Assembly: GCA_965112735.1 (NCBI GenBank)
Contig: OZ218964.1
Location: forward strand, 744,001-808,000
Direction of reading: 5' to 3'
Source of the DNA: Phaeosaccion multiseriatum
Taxonomy: Eukaryota; Ochrophyta, other classes
DNA length: 64,000 nucleotides
A program made the translations under genes and the position numbers. This document shows, piece after piece, positions 21,281 through 30,862 of this stretch (position 1 is the stretch's first letter; the number at the start of each line of letters is the position of its first letter). The notes beneath the pieces are model-generated. The model saw only the letters and a list, made by a program, of their open reading frames with translations, was not told where the DNA came from and did no database searches.

Positions 21281-22472
21281 GCTGCTGCTGGAGCCGATGC
21301 TGCGGCTGCTGATGCTGCTGCTGGTGGTGATGCGGAGGCCAAGGGGGGGTACTGTATAGTGAAGCACCAAACCCAAACTCTAGATGCGGTTGCTGCGGCT
21401 CCGCCCGTGTGTTGAAGTGGGGAAGATACATCATCTGCTCCTCCTGATAACCCTGCTGTTGCTGAGGCAGGGGCGGGGGCAGGGACAGCTGCTGGTAGTA
21501 GGAGGGAGACCGAAAGAACTGGTAAGGCCCCGGCCCAATGCCTCTTCCGTCGATGGGAGCATTCGCAGCACTCGCTTCTCCCCTTGTCGCCGGCACCACC
21601 GCCGCTGCTGTAGCTTCATCACTCACATGCCCTGTAGTCCGAGGCCGATACCGGATGCTCGGGGGGGGTCCCGACGGTCTCGAGACCATGCTATCACCAC
21701 TCATATCCTTGCGTCCACGCTTCCGCCCTGATGGCGGCAGGCTTTGCGCATGAGCTTCCAAGCTGCCGTAGGCCGGAAGCGCACTAGCCGCAGCCGCCGC
21801 AGGAGGATATCTCTCCCCTGCAATCGGAAGGGAACCATCAGCAGCAGCCGCAGCAGCAGCCGCAACAGCAGCAGTCGTAGCAGCAGTAGCAGCAGCGGCG
21901 GTAGCAGGATATCTCTCCGCCACGCCGCCTGCTGGGTCGGCCCCCTCGCCCCGGCCGGAGAGTCCGCTGTAGACTGTGCTAGTTCCGCCCACCCCCCCCA
22001 ATGGCCACACTCCGACTCCTGGTAGTAGCTGCCGATGTGGCTCCTGATGCGGCTGAGCAACATCGTGCAGCAGCGGTGGAAGCTGGGGCTGGTGACTGTG
22101 GTGATGGAAGTGGTACATGGGCCCTCGCTGCCGGACCTGCTGCTGCACCTGCTGCTGCACAGAAGGTGGCATGTGCCGCTGGTACTGCTGCTCCGGCGCC
22201 TCGAGGATCTGTTCCGCACGCTTCTTGGCCGACTTTGGTTTGGGACCCCGCTTCTTCTGCGCGCTGTACTGGCACGTGTCGCCCTTGCCCCTCAGCAAGC
22301 ACACGTTACATGGCAACTCGCCATTGCACTTGCGGTGCCAGCTCTTGCAAGTGGCACACGCGCCCTGCTGCTTCCTTACTGTCTTTTTCCTAACCGCTGC
22401 TGCTCCTGCTTGTGAAGATCCTGTGCCTTGTGGTGGAACGTTTGCTCCGGTTCCCCCTGAACCAGGCTCCAT
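18303..22472 (-). CDS. Large Zn2Cys6 (fungal-type) transcription factor
   Basis: A single 1389-residue open frame from ATG 22472. A binuclear zinc cluster lies at residues 39-67 with spacing C-x2-C-x6-C-x5-C-x2-C-x8-C, flanked by basic VRKKTVRK and KKRGPKPKSAKKR, which would contact DNA. The rest is mostly low complexity: poly-Gln near residues 390-420, Ser-rich blocks, a Glu-dominated acidic run near residues 950-1060 that could act as activation region, and an Ala/Gly tail. Ordered segments between, such as KNAVAWSMACVGAVLLGSKL and FFLGYLAFVSNKERQ, resemble the helical middle region of fungal Zn2Cys6 regulators. The family is typical of fungi but also occurs in stramenopile algae; a member in Nannochloropsis gaditana has been tied to lipid control. 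Nothing here says this is that gene. Introns cannot be ruled out. Confidence 0.88.
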
Positions 22473-22772
22473 CTGGAGCCGACCAGAGTGGCGGCCTTGC
22501 CTCCCTAGTGAGGGGCAGACACTGACAAGTCCATTGAAAAGGGGGTGTAGGCTTTTTAAGAGGAGCCCACCTCCTCCCCCTTTTGTGTGTTGAAGAGGAG
22601 GGAGAGGAGAGGAGGGAGGGGGAAAGTTGATATTGGCAAAATCACAACGCTAAATGATAACCCGAGAACACCATGACGTCAGAGTACGAGCCACTTCCCC
22701 CCTTCTATCCTTAATCCCCCCTTAAATCTCAGCTGTTAAATCTTGCTGGCCCCCCTTAAGTCTCAGGCCGGG

Positions 22773-22804
22773 GGCCGGCGCACACCGTAATCTTGTCCAG
22801 GGTC
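22773..22804 (+). repeat. 32-bp direct repeat, copy 1
   Basis: GGCCGGCGCACACCGTAATC followed by TTGTCCAGGGTC; repeated exactly at 23365-23396. Confidence 0.9.
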
Positions 22805-22806
22805 GA

Positions 22807-23208
22807 AAGGGAGGGAGGGAGGGAGGGAGGAGGGAGGGAGGGAGGGAGGGAGGGAGGGAAGGAGGGAGGGAGGGAGGGGAGGGAGGGGAGGAGGGAGGGA
22901 GGGAGGGAGGGAGGAGGGAGGGAGGGAGGGAGGGAAGGAGGGAGGGAGGGAGGGAAGGAGGGAGGGAGGGAGGGAAGGAGGGAGGGAGGGAAGGAGGGAG
23001 GGAAGGAGGGAGGGAAGGAGGGAGGGAGGGAGGGAGGGAAGGAGGGAGGGAGGGAGGCAGGGAGGGAGGGAGGGAGGGAGGGAGGAAGGGAGGGAGGGAG
23101 GGAGGGAGGGAGGGAGGGAGGGAGGAAGGGAGGGAGGGAGGGAGGGAGGGAGGGAGGGAGGGAGGGAGGGAGGGAGGGAGGGAGGGAGGGAGGGAGGGAG
23201 GGAGGGAG
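22807..23208. repeat. (GGGA)n satellite of ~400 bp
   Basis: About 100 tetranucleotide units with sporadic GGA or GGGAA variants, bounded by CTTGTCCAGGGTCGA (22792-22806) and its exact reverse complement (23209-23223). The purine-only strand could form triplex or G-quadruplex structures. Confidence 0.95.
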
Positions 23209-23239
23209 TCGACCCTGGACAAGATCATCTGATTCTGAT

Positions 23240-23396
23240 TACGGCCGGCGCAGCCGGCCTGATTACTGATTATGACCGGCGCCAGCCGGCCTGGTTGCTT
23301 ACAGCCGGTGACCAGCCGGCCTGATTACTGATTTTGCGCCGGCCGGGGGCTGATTACTGGTTACGGCCGGCGCACACCGTAATCTTGTCCAGGGTC
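23240..23396. repeat. GC-palindrome units and copy 2 of the 32-bp repeat
   Basis: Successive ~40-bp units carry a CCGGCGCCAGCCGGCCTG-type palindrome followed by TGATTACTGATT, then the second copy of the 32-bp flank (23365-23396). Confidence 0.8.
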
Positions 23397-23757
23397 CAGG
23401 CTCCCCGGACAACAGCGTCAGCCGGCGGGCAGCTACACGACAAGGTCCGTATCGGACGGCGCTGGTATCGAAAGGGTGGGTATAGCCTGTGTGTGCGCGT
23501 ATGCGTGTGTGCATGAGAGCGTGTGCGTGCGTGTGTGTGTGTGTGCGTGTGTTTGTGTGTGTGTGATTGTGTATGTGTGTTTGTGTGTGTGGAGGGGAGA
23601 GGGGAGTGTTGAGTAGGAGTATGTGTGTGCATTCGGGTGCTGTGCGTGTTGTAGGCACCCACACAGGGGGCAACAGCCCCCAACAGTCACAACAGAAGCA
23701 ACACCGTCAGGTGCCTGCCCCTTGCCATTCGGGACGTTTCACCCCACCCCCAGCTTC

Positions 23758-24988
23758 CTAACTTACGGGGGGGCCGTCGTCGTAGGAGGGCATGACCATG
23801 CCGTCGAAGCGGTGCGTACCATCGAGGCCCCCCGTGGCGAATGTGTACACGTAAAAGGCCAGCGTGAGGACGAGAACGGCCCCCGCTGCGAGGAAGGCCT
23901 GTCATCAGCCAGACATCAGGAGGGATATAGAGAGAGGAGAGGTGAGCAGCAGTCTGTATGCATACGTAAAAAGAAAAAGAAGGAAAAATGCCTGACCCCA
24001 CACTACATAGTTCAGTTCCTCCTCCTCGGAGGAGGGGTGGTCTGCTGTCTGACTGAAGTGACTGAACTGACCTGGTCGGAGGTGGCTCCTTCTGCCAGAT
24101 TCCCCTCTGGCGATCCCGAAACGTCCCGCTCCCCGTCATCGCCCACAAAATCAGAGAGCCCGCCAGGCTGTCTCCGGAGAGCAGAGGGACGAGGGTGTGG
24201 GGAGGGCGGCAGGGCAAAGGTGAGACTTTCCCCAAATCTGTGGAGTTCCGGCGCGCCAAAAACGGAATCTCCTCTTCTTTCCAGCCGAGGAGCTGCTTTC
24301 TGCTCATACGCGAGGGCAAAGACGAGCACCAGAGGCTTCCTTTAGAGTCCCAACGCACCGTCTTTTCTGTGAAGCGGAAGCCCCCGGGATTCTCCAAAAA
24401 CTGGATGGCACAGGAGGGGAGGGAGGGACAGAAGCAGCGTGATACACATGGGAGGAGCTAGGCCAGTAGAGCGGCTAATGCACAGATCACCAGCAGCCTT
24501 CCCATCTCCGCCTCACCTCCATCTCCCCCTCTTCGTTCCTAAAGGCAAGGATCTCTTTCCTCTGTCGGGGATTGCTCGTCTGGAAGGAGGGTGGAACAAA
24601 TGCGCGGAGTTTGTGTTCTCTAGAAGGAGAGAGAGGGAGCGAGCAGCAGCAACAGCAGCTATTTCCCTGGCCGCGCCAGCACGGCTGCCCTTACCCTTTT
24701 TCTCCGAAGCCGGTCTTGCTTCCGCTTGAGCTCAGGGTCCATCTCCTCCTCCTCATCGTCATCGTTGTCATCTGCTCCTGCATCTTCGTCGAACAGCGAC
24801 TTTCGAGCGAGCAGCACCGGCATTGGTTGCCTCAACACAAGGGAGATGGCGCTTGAGGTTGCCTTGACATTTCGCATCGCTCCTCTGCTGCTAAACTGAC
24901 TGCTGCCCACGAAGGCAACGGAGGGACACACCCCCAGGAGGCACATCCCTACAATACTCCTCTTTCTCACTCTGCTGCGCGCCTCCAT
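23758..24988 (-). CDS. Plastid-targeted single-pass membrane protein, unknown function
   Basis: Four exons fit in phase: 24988-24695, 24400-24359, 24167-24072, 23898-23758 (190 aa). The N-terminus has a basic start, a hydrophobic signal (GMCLLGVCPSVA) and then FVGSSQF, i.e. an A-F site typical of bipartite plastid leaders in red-lineage secondary algae. A highly acidic DDNDDDEEEE stretch and a basic RKQDRLRRKR segment follow. The last exon holds one transmembrane helix (AFLAAGAVLVLTLAFYVYTF) and a GGLDGTHRFDGMVMPSYDD tail. A thylakoid or envelope location is likely. The final GTAAGT could be a donor to a further exon; read through, it gives a stop two codons later. A small alternative exon flanked by TTAG and GTGAGG lies near 24515-24540. 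No named family recognised. Confidence 0.6.
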
Positions 24989-25523
24989 GTCCTTTCTTCT
25001 TCTTCTTGTCGCGGGGGGAAGAACAAAAAAAGGGAGGCAGGAATAGGCTGCCATCCACACCCAAAAGTAAAGGCCGCCCATTCCCCCTTCCTCCCTATTA
25101 TTATTGCCCACATTCTCGGATCGGCTGGCGCCGGCGATAGCGGATAGCGGATAGTGCGTCAGGGGCCGAACCGCGGCCTAGAAATAAGAAACAGGCGATG
25201 GTCTATGACCCTCTCTAGGCCGGGCACTTTTAAAAGAAATAGGGGGGGGGGGGGGGGGGGGGGGCGCCGGCGTGCGTGGAGCTGATCAAGAGGGCCACGC
25301 CTCGGCCTTACGTCCTTCCAGACAGAGAGGATAAGCTCGAACAACGATTAAAGAGGGAAATGAAGCAAGATAAATTACAGTCTGGTTGTCGATGTGTGTC
25401 AGCTTTCCGCCCTCTCAACCCTTGCACATGTAACTTGTTCTCGCAGGACGGGTCGCGAGCGAGCGAGAGGCTCAGGACTTCCGTCGAGATAGCCAGCCTG
25501 GATTAAAGTAAAGCGAGGGCGCT
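24989..25523. other. Intergenic, with a GATAGCGGATAG-type repeat
   Basis: Contains GGCTGGCGCCGGCGATAGCG followed by a second GATAG unit (25122-25154), also found near 52930, and a run of at least 20 G bases at 25243-25264. No gene was seen. Confidence 0.6.
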
Positions 25524-26529
25524 TTAGACCTCCATCAGGGTGTAGGTCTGCGTCTCGACGAGGCTGACGCCATCAATCTTCTTGACAGCCTCGAGGAAAG
25601 CCGCCTCGGGAGCAAATTCCTTCCCCTCCCAGTCCCCGAACTTATCCGCAGGCAAGGCCGTAATGACCTTAAAGTCCAGACACCCTCCGCACACCACACG
25701 CTGCACCTTGCCCAGCCCCTTGATCTCGGGCAGCACCTTCTCCAGCTCCTCCTGGCACTTGACCAAAGAGGCCTGGATAGTAGGCAGAGAGTAGGCAGTG
25801 GGTGGAAAGAGAAGAGGCAATGGCAGAGAGTGAAAGGGGAAAAGAATGAGCGATGCCATGTAAGCAGTAGTACTAACTACTACGTGCATGTACGTATAGA
25901 ATTGCGGTGCGGTGCAAGCAGTTGATGGCAAATCATCGTCGCCATCATGGAGCGCACATAGAAGAGATTAGGAGGAGGACATGAAGGATTCAACAACAGG
26001 CAGCCATGGCCCACCTTGTCGTTATCCCCGCTCCACTTCATGCGCCACTCCCTGGCAATTGTGTCGAACTCTACGCCGGGTGCGATGGTAGACATTGCGA
26101 GCCTCTGGAATAAGCAGAAGCAGCAGCAGCAGCAGCAGCAGCAAGAAAAAAAACAGGATGGTTGAGGAGAGGAGCCACGGCGGATGAGAGGAAGAGCAGT
26201 CGTATGAACGACGGCATCCAAGGAAAAAGGGGCTCAGCCGACCAATGAGAGGAGACAGTCGTATGAACGCTGGCATCGTGCGAAAGGGGCGTAGCCGACC
26301 AAAGATCCAGAAGCAGTGGCCTCGCTCAGCAGCACTAGCACTAGCCGCAGCACTGCAGCAGCGCATCAAGCCGGTAGAGTATGCACCAACTCACCGGGGA
26401 GCGGAGCCCCTGAGAGAGAGAGGTACGGGCTGAGGGGGCGAGGCCTCGCCCCATGCCTCCCACCATAAAGGCCTTGGCCGGCGACAGCGCAACCGCTCCC
26501 ACCGCGAGCATATGAGCAATACGAACCAT
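25524..26529 (-). CDS. Conserved plastid-targeted small protein with CGGC motif
   Basis: Three exons in phase: 26529-26395, 26104-26015, 25772-25524 (157 aa). Exon 1 is a classic bipartite leader: MVRIAHMLAVGAVALSPAKA then FMVGG, with the A-F junction at the predicted signal-peptide cleavage site. The mature part starts near APGVEFDTIAREWRMKWSGD and contains QRVVCGGCLDFKV and VSLVETQTYTLMEV. I believe similar sequences occur widely in chromist algae, but I cannot name a function. The CGGC pair might be redox-active or metal-binding; that is inference. The compact alternation of helices and strands (about 110 mature residues) suggests a small ferredoxin-like fold. Confidence 0.8.
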
Positions 26530-26659
26530 ACTTACTTCTCACTCACAAATATATGATCTTGTGGTGCTGCTGTGGGCTGGGCAAATGAAGATGGCGAGGA
26601 TTGGGAGGGAAGGGAGAAGGAAGGGAAGCACAGTTTCAGTTTCAGCTTTTCTGAAGATC

Positions 26660-28404
26660 TGTCCTGTCCTCGTTCTTTGTGCAACTCTGACAAGCTACGC
26701 CCTGCATTGCGCTGCTCATTATGGACGTCCTGTGTGTGTGAAGATTTTGCTCAAAGCTGGGGCCAAGATGTATTTGAGAAGGATGAGGATGGTGACACGC
26801 CTGCCCAGTGCTGCTGCGAGGCGACGGAGGGGGGGAGAGGAGGCTCACCAACCGAGCGGGCCGAGCTCTGTCGATCTTGTTTAAGTAGGGCGCAGACGCG
26901 CAGGTGAAGGACAGCCATGGTGGCACTCTCCTGCACGTTACCATGTTCTGCGGAAATGAGCAGTGCATCCCCATTCTTGTGGGTAGAGGGCTGCAGGTCG
27001 ATGCAACGAACAGGAATTTTTACACCCCGCTCCACTCGGCCTCTTACAGTGGACACTTGGGATGTGTGAGGGAGCTCATTCGCCGCGGTTCCGGTCTTGA
27101 AGATGTGACTGCATATGGCAACCCTCCCCTCCTGCTGGCTGTCGGCAAAAGCCACGTGGAGGTTGTCGGCGAGCTGGTGTGCGCAGATGCTCTGTTGATG
27201 TCAAGGACGACGACTCGATCACCCCACTGCATCTCGCGGCAGCCCTGGGCAGCATCAAGACGGCCTACCTCCTGGTGGAGGCTGGAGCGGCCGTTGATGC
27301 CCTCACCGATGATGGTGAGAGCCCTTTGGTATCGTGCATGCGGCCTGGACAAGTTTTGATACATTGCCAGGAGAAAGGGAGGTGCGTGAGCAGGTGGTTC
27401 GATTCCTGCTGAAGATATGCGCTGCTGTTGACGACAAGACCCTCACTGTGGCAGGAGAAGCAGGCCTCGGTGCCGTCATTGCTTCTTTCCTCAGGAATGA
27501 GCGGGAGGAGCGCTACGCTGTCAAAGGTAGGCTGGACACCATCGCTGACCACTTTTCATCCGTCTCGACTGGCACCGAGAATGCTGAGAGTGATGCTGCA
27601 GTGCGGGTTCGACTGGTGAATAAGCACAGTGGCGAGAAGGGAGAGAAGCAGTACGTCTTGAGTATCCCGTTGGTGGAGCAGCTGATGGAGAAGGCGAGAG
27701 TTGGGGAAAGGGGCGGAGGGCAGGAGAGAGCAGATGGGTCATTGGGCGGGGCACCAGCGGCAGGCATTCTCCCCAGTATACTTGACCCGAGGAAGCACGG
27801 CTACAAGCGCGGGGAGAAGAGCAAGGGAAAGAGCGAGGGCAAGAGCAAGGGCAAGAAGGAAATCAACAGCGTGGAGCTGGAGTATGATGGTGTGGACTTT
27901 ACCGAGGAGGCTTTCCAGGCTGTGGTGAAGTGTGCGAACACGACCAGTGTGGAGAAGCTGTTGACGAGGCAAACTGGGGCGGCAACAGCAAGAAAGAGGT
28001 GGGGGGGGAGCAGCAGCAGCCACCGCAGTAGCAAAGGCCGTATCTCTGGAGCGGGTGGAAGTAGCGCGGAAGGCGAACTTGGAGCAGAGGGTAAGGCCGG
28101 GGAGGAGAAGCAGAGGCTTCCAGCTTTGTTCGACGAGACGAGAGCGAAGCAGGCTCTGCAGGCAGTGGAGTTTATATGCTTGGAGGGCATGGCGAGTGAG
28201 GTGGAGACGTTGATGGGCGAGTACGGGTTTCAGCTGGAGGGGGGGGGGGATGGAGAGAGTGAGGATAGCGGCTCTGAGAAACCGTCGCGAAAGCGAAAAA
28301 GACGTGAACGAGAGCTTCAGAGTCTGCTTCTTGACCTTACCATTGAGGAGGTAGAGGTGGAGGAGGAAGGCTTCGGAGGTGCGAGAATAGAGAAAGGTCC
28401 GTAA
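26660..28404 (+). pseudogene. Ankyrin-repeat protein gene broken by three frameshifts
   Basis: Ankyrin repeats run continuously but jump frame: YALHCAAHYGRPVCVKILLK (from ~26695), DVFEKDEDGDTP (~26770), then GGTLLHVTMFCGNEQCIPIL through VEVVGELV (26918-27178), then VKDDDSITPLHLAAALGSIK (~27200), and finally REVREQVVRFLLKICAAVDD (from ~27385) into a long C-terminal part to the stop at 28402-28404. Jumps fall near 26760, 27185 and 27325 and lack splice signals. Either the gene is decaying or the assembly has several one-base errors; other genes here read cleanly, which favours decay. The C-terminal region is Lys/Glu-rich with DFTEEAFQAVVKCANTTSVE and a basic RKRKRRERE patch. The start was not found. 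Confidence 0.65.
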
Positions 28405-29372
28405 CCTATAACATGTTAGTGTTACGTCCCAGACCTGGAGCCAGCAAGCTTTCTTCCCTTCCTATCGGCGCCGCTGTTCGGCCTCTTCAGAATACCAAAA
28501 TCCGCCCTGGGCGTAGGAGACATCTGGATCTGACATGCCCTCCCCCCTGGCGCGCATGCGACAAAGGATTGTGCTTTTCGCACGCGAGAGTTCGAAGCAC
28601 CAGTCGTCGCCGTATGTGCTAGAGCTGCCTCTCTCCACCTTGAAGCGTACAGGAGAGAGGGAGCCCCCAGATAAAGGAGTGCTAAGGTGCTCCCACCAGA
28701 AGGGAGGAGCCTGAGAGAAAATACATTACAGAGAGCAAGTACGCTATCCCCACCCAGAGACAAGCTTCCTTGTGGTTAAGGAAGCTTTCCACTTGGTCTG
28801 TACGTGTCTTGGAGTGAGGAAAGGGGCCAGCCGGCCCCTGCAGATCCGTCGCACGCCCATTGACTTATGGTACACTGCCTACATAGTCATTACGTAATTG
28901 AGCCCTTCCAAGCTCCACCACAGATCCCTTCCTTGCCGAGACACTCTGTGTGGAGGCAACCAGCCAAGGCTCAATACGTACCACTCTCCTACTCAACATA
29001 TGACAGCAAACAAGTCCGACATACAGTCGTTTATATGAAAAGAAAACATGTCCAGCCAACCCAAGGCCGTTTATATGAAAGAAACCCAAACAATCCCCAA
29101 CCAAACACGAAGGAAACAACTAACACCCCTAGCGCGCGCTTGTAGCTACGGCCGTAGTAACCTACTCACCAGAAGGCTCTACTATTCACCAACACTCATC
29201 CTCGCTTACAGATGAGCACCGCCATGCTAGGGAAGAACCAGCCCGCTTGGTTGTGCTCCATTCCCTCCTCCGTCGTACTGGAGATCACAACCCATCAAGT
29301 CCGCTGAATATAGCGGGCGAATGCTGATGAGGCGCTGGCTGGTTGATGAAGCACAGCCAGTTCAAATGCCAA
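28405..29372. other. Intergenic region, no gene seen
   Basis: Between the 3' ends of the ankyrin locus and the CobW gene. Less repetitive and less GC-rich than the rest of the window. Short ORFs only, none with recognisable features. Confidence 0.5.
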
Positions 29373-30644
29373 TCACGAAGTCCTTCGCGCCTTCTTTGGC
29401 GGTTCTGTGCCTCGGTGGATCGTGAGGTGTTCAGGCGCGGCCTTGGGAATCTCTGCGGGTTTGGTATCCTCTCCAGCCTTGACGTAGTCGTCCTCGTCCA
29501 CAGGTCCCCAGACGTTGGTCTTCGACTCGTCTTCGAGTTCGATGAGGTACGGATTTCCATCGTCCCAGGTCTGGATCACCTTGCCCGGAGTAAAGGCGTC
29601 CTCGACACTTGCAAGCACTTTATCACCTACTTTGAATCGCAGCGTTTGCGAGCAGACGCAATCAAGGAAACCCTTCATGAGCGCATCCTTATCGAGATCG
29701 CGACCGATGAAGACAAAGCAGCTTTCGCGCTTCTCGTCACCGCTCCACGTAGCATCCGCAAAGCCACCTGCAAAGAGCATGCCTACGCCCTGGAAAACAA
29801 ACTTCTCGTCCTTGCCAGCCACATTCAATACACCCTTGTACCGAAACAAGTCTGCGCCCATCGTCTGAAGGATCTCGCCAATATAGGCCTCTAGCTTGTT
29901 GACGTTCAGGTAACCTGAAAACTTGACGCTGGTCGATGAAACTCGCGGATCGTGCTCGTGCTCCTGGTCGGTGTTGAGAAACTCTGGGTCCATGTCCAGA
30001 GTCTTATTCAGGTCGAATGCGCTGATGCCGATCAGTATTTTAGGATCAACCTTGCTCTGAAGCGTTCTCAAAATCTTAGCCTCAGTATTGTGCATACGCA
30101 AGCGCTTCTCAATAGCCTCAAGCTCTTTCTCGTCGGTCACAAGATCCGTCTTGTTGAGCAGAATGCGGTCTGCAAACGCAACTTGTTCCTGGGCCTCGTT
30201 CTCAACGCCTTCGGGTTTCTCGTCGTCAAGACGCGCGACAATGTGCTTCGCGTCAACGAGAGTGATGATGCCGTCCAACTTGTAGTGTTCCTGGATCCAG
30301 TCGTCGACGAAGAAAGTCTGTGCTACCGGAGCAGGGTCAGCCAGGCCAGTCGTCTCGATGATGACTGCGTCGAACTGTGAAACCTTGGACCACAAATTCT
30401 TAAGTGCCACGACCAAATCACCTCGCACGGTGCAGCAAATGCAGCCATTCATGACTTCGACAACCTCTTCCGCAGCATTTTCAGATAGAATGCGCTCGTC
30501 CACACCGACTTCCCCAAACTCGTTCTCAATGATAGCGAAACGAAGACCGTGCGTCTTGTCTTCTAGGATATGGTTTAGGAGGGTTGTCTTACCCGCGCCA
30601 AGGAATCCAGTCAGAATAGTGACAGGCACCAGGTCAGGCGGCAT
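29373..30644 (-). CDS. CobW/COG0523-family metal-chaperone GTPase with C-terminal Tudor-like extension
   Basis: A 423-aa intronless ORF. N-terminal GTPase: Walker A GFLGAGKTTLLN at ~11-22, ENEFGEVGVDE, the metal site GCICC, ETTGLADPAPVAQTF and the guanine motif NKTD. The CobW C-terminal domain follows (FRYKGVLNVAG...VFQGVGMLF). The CxCC site classes it with G3E GTPases that hand Zn or another metal to target proteins. Residues ~355-410 (FKVGDKVLASVEDAFTPGKV...DEDDYVK) look like a small Tudor/SH3-like barrel of a type common in algal proteins. A start at 30644 is chosen because it puts PVTILTGFLGAG at the N-terminus as in the family; sequence upstream is low-complexity 5' flank. Single exon and relatively AT-rich third positions set it apart from its neighbours. 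Confidence 0.93.
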   Translation of the reverse strand: MPPDLVPVTILTGFLGAGKTTLLNHILEDKTHGLRFAIIENEFGEVGVDERILSENAAEEVVEVMNGCICCTVRGDLVVALKNLWSKVSQFDAVIIETTGLADPAPVAQTFFVDDWIQEHYKLDGIITLVDAKHIVARLDDEKPEGVENEAQEQVAFADRILLNKTDLVTDEKELEAIEKRLRMHNTEAKILRTLQSKVDPKILIGISAFDLNKTLDMDPEFLNTDQEHEHDPRVSSTSVKFSGYLNVNKLEAYIGEILQTMGADLFRYKGVLNVAGKDEKFVFQGVGMLFAGGFADATWSGDEKRESCFVFIGRDLDKDALMKGFLDCVCSQTLRFKVGDKVLASVEDAFTPGKVIQTWDDGNPYLIELEDESKTNVWGPVDEDDYVKAGEDTKPAEIPKAAPEHLTIHRGTEPPKKARRTS

Positions 30645-30862
30645 GATTATTGTGAAGATCTCCAAGCGCTCCAAAGAACGAAGAACGAGAGAGGAGGAAG
30701 AAAAAGATTTGTATTTCACGTGCCACCACAAACCACTGCTGCAAAAAAAGTTTCCAATGAGAATTTCGTACCCACGACCCCCGCGTTCATTTTTCACCTG
30801 GTGCCTTCCCCTGCCAAGATATCCGGCCTTCTCTGAATCCACACCAACCACGATTACGTCTG
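30645..30862. promoter_or_regulatory. Short divergent promoter between CobW and SDR genes
   Basis: 218 bp separate the two start codons. It contains CT-rich and poly-A tracts but no clear TATA box. Bidirectional promoter use is inferred from spacing. Confidence 0.4.

Larger units (their letters stand above)
22473..23757. other. Intergenic region dominated by satellite and GC-rich palindromes
   Basis: Holds the (GGGA)n array and its mirrored flanks, a set of GCCGGC...GCCGGC palindromes (23240-23345), a second copy of the flank, and a GT-rich run (23505-23590). No gene was seen. Confidence 0.7.

Noticed and set aside
22722-23228. Long LPPSLPPS-type ORF on the minus strand and GREGGREG ORF on the plus strand
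   Set aside because: Pure translation of the GGGA satellite.
27389-27412. GTGGTTCGATTCCTGC as a possible tRNA T-arm
   Set aside because: No matching acceptor or anticodon stems around it; it lies in the ankyrin-gene coding sequence.
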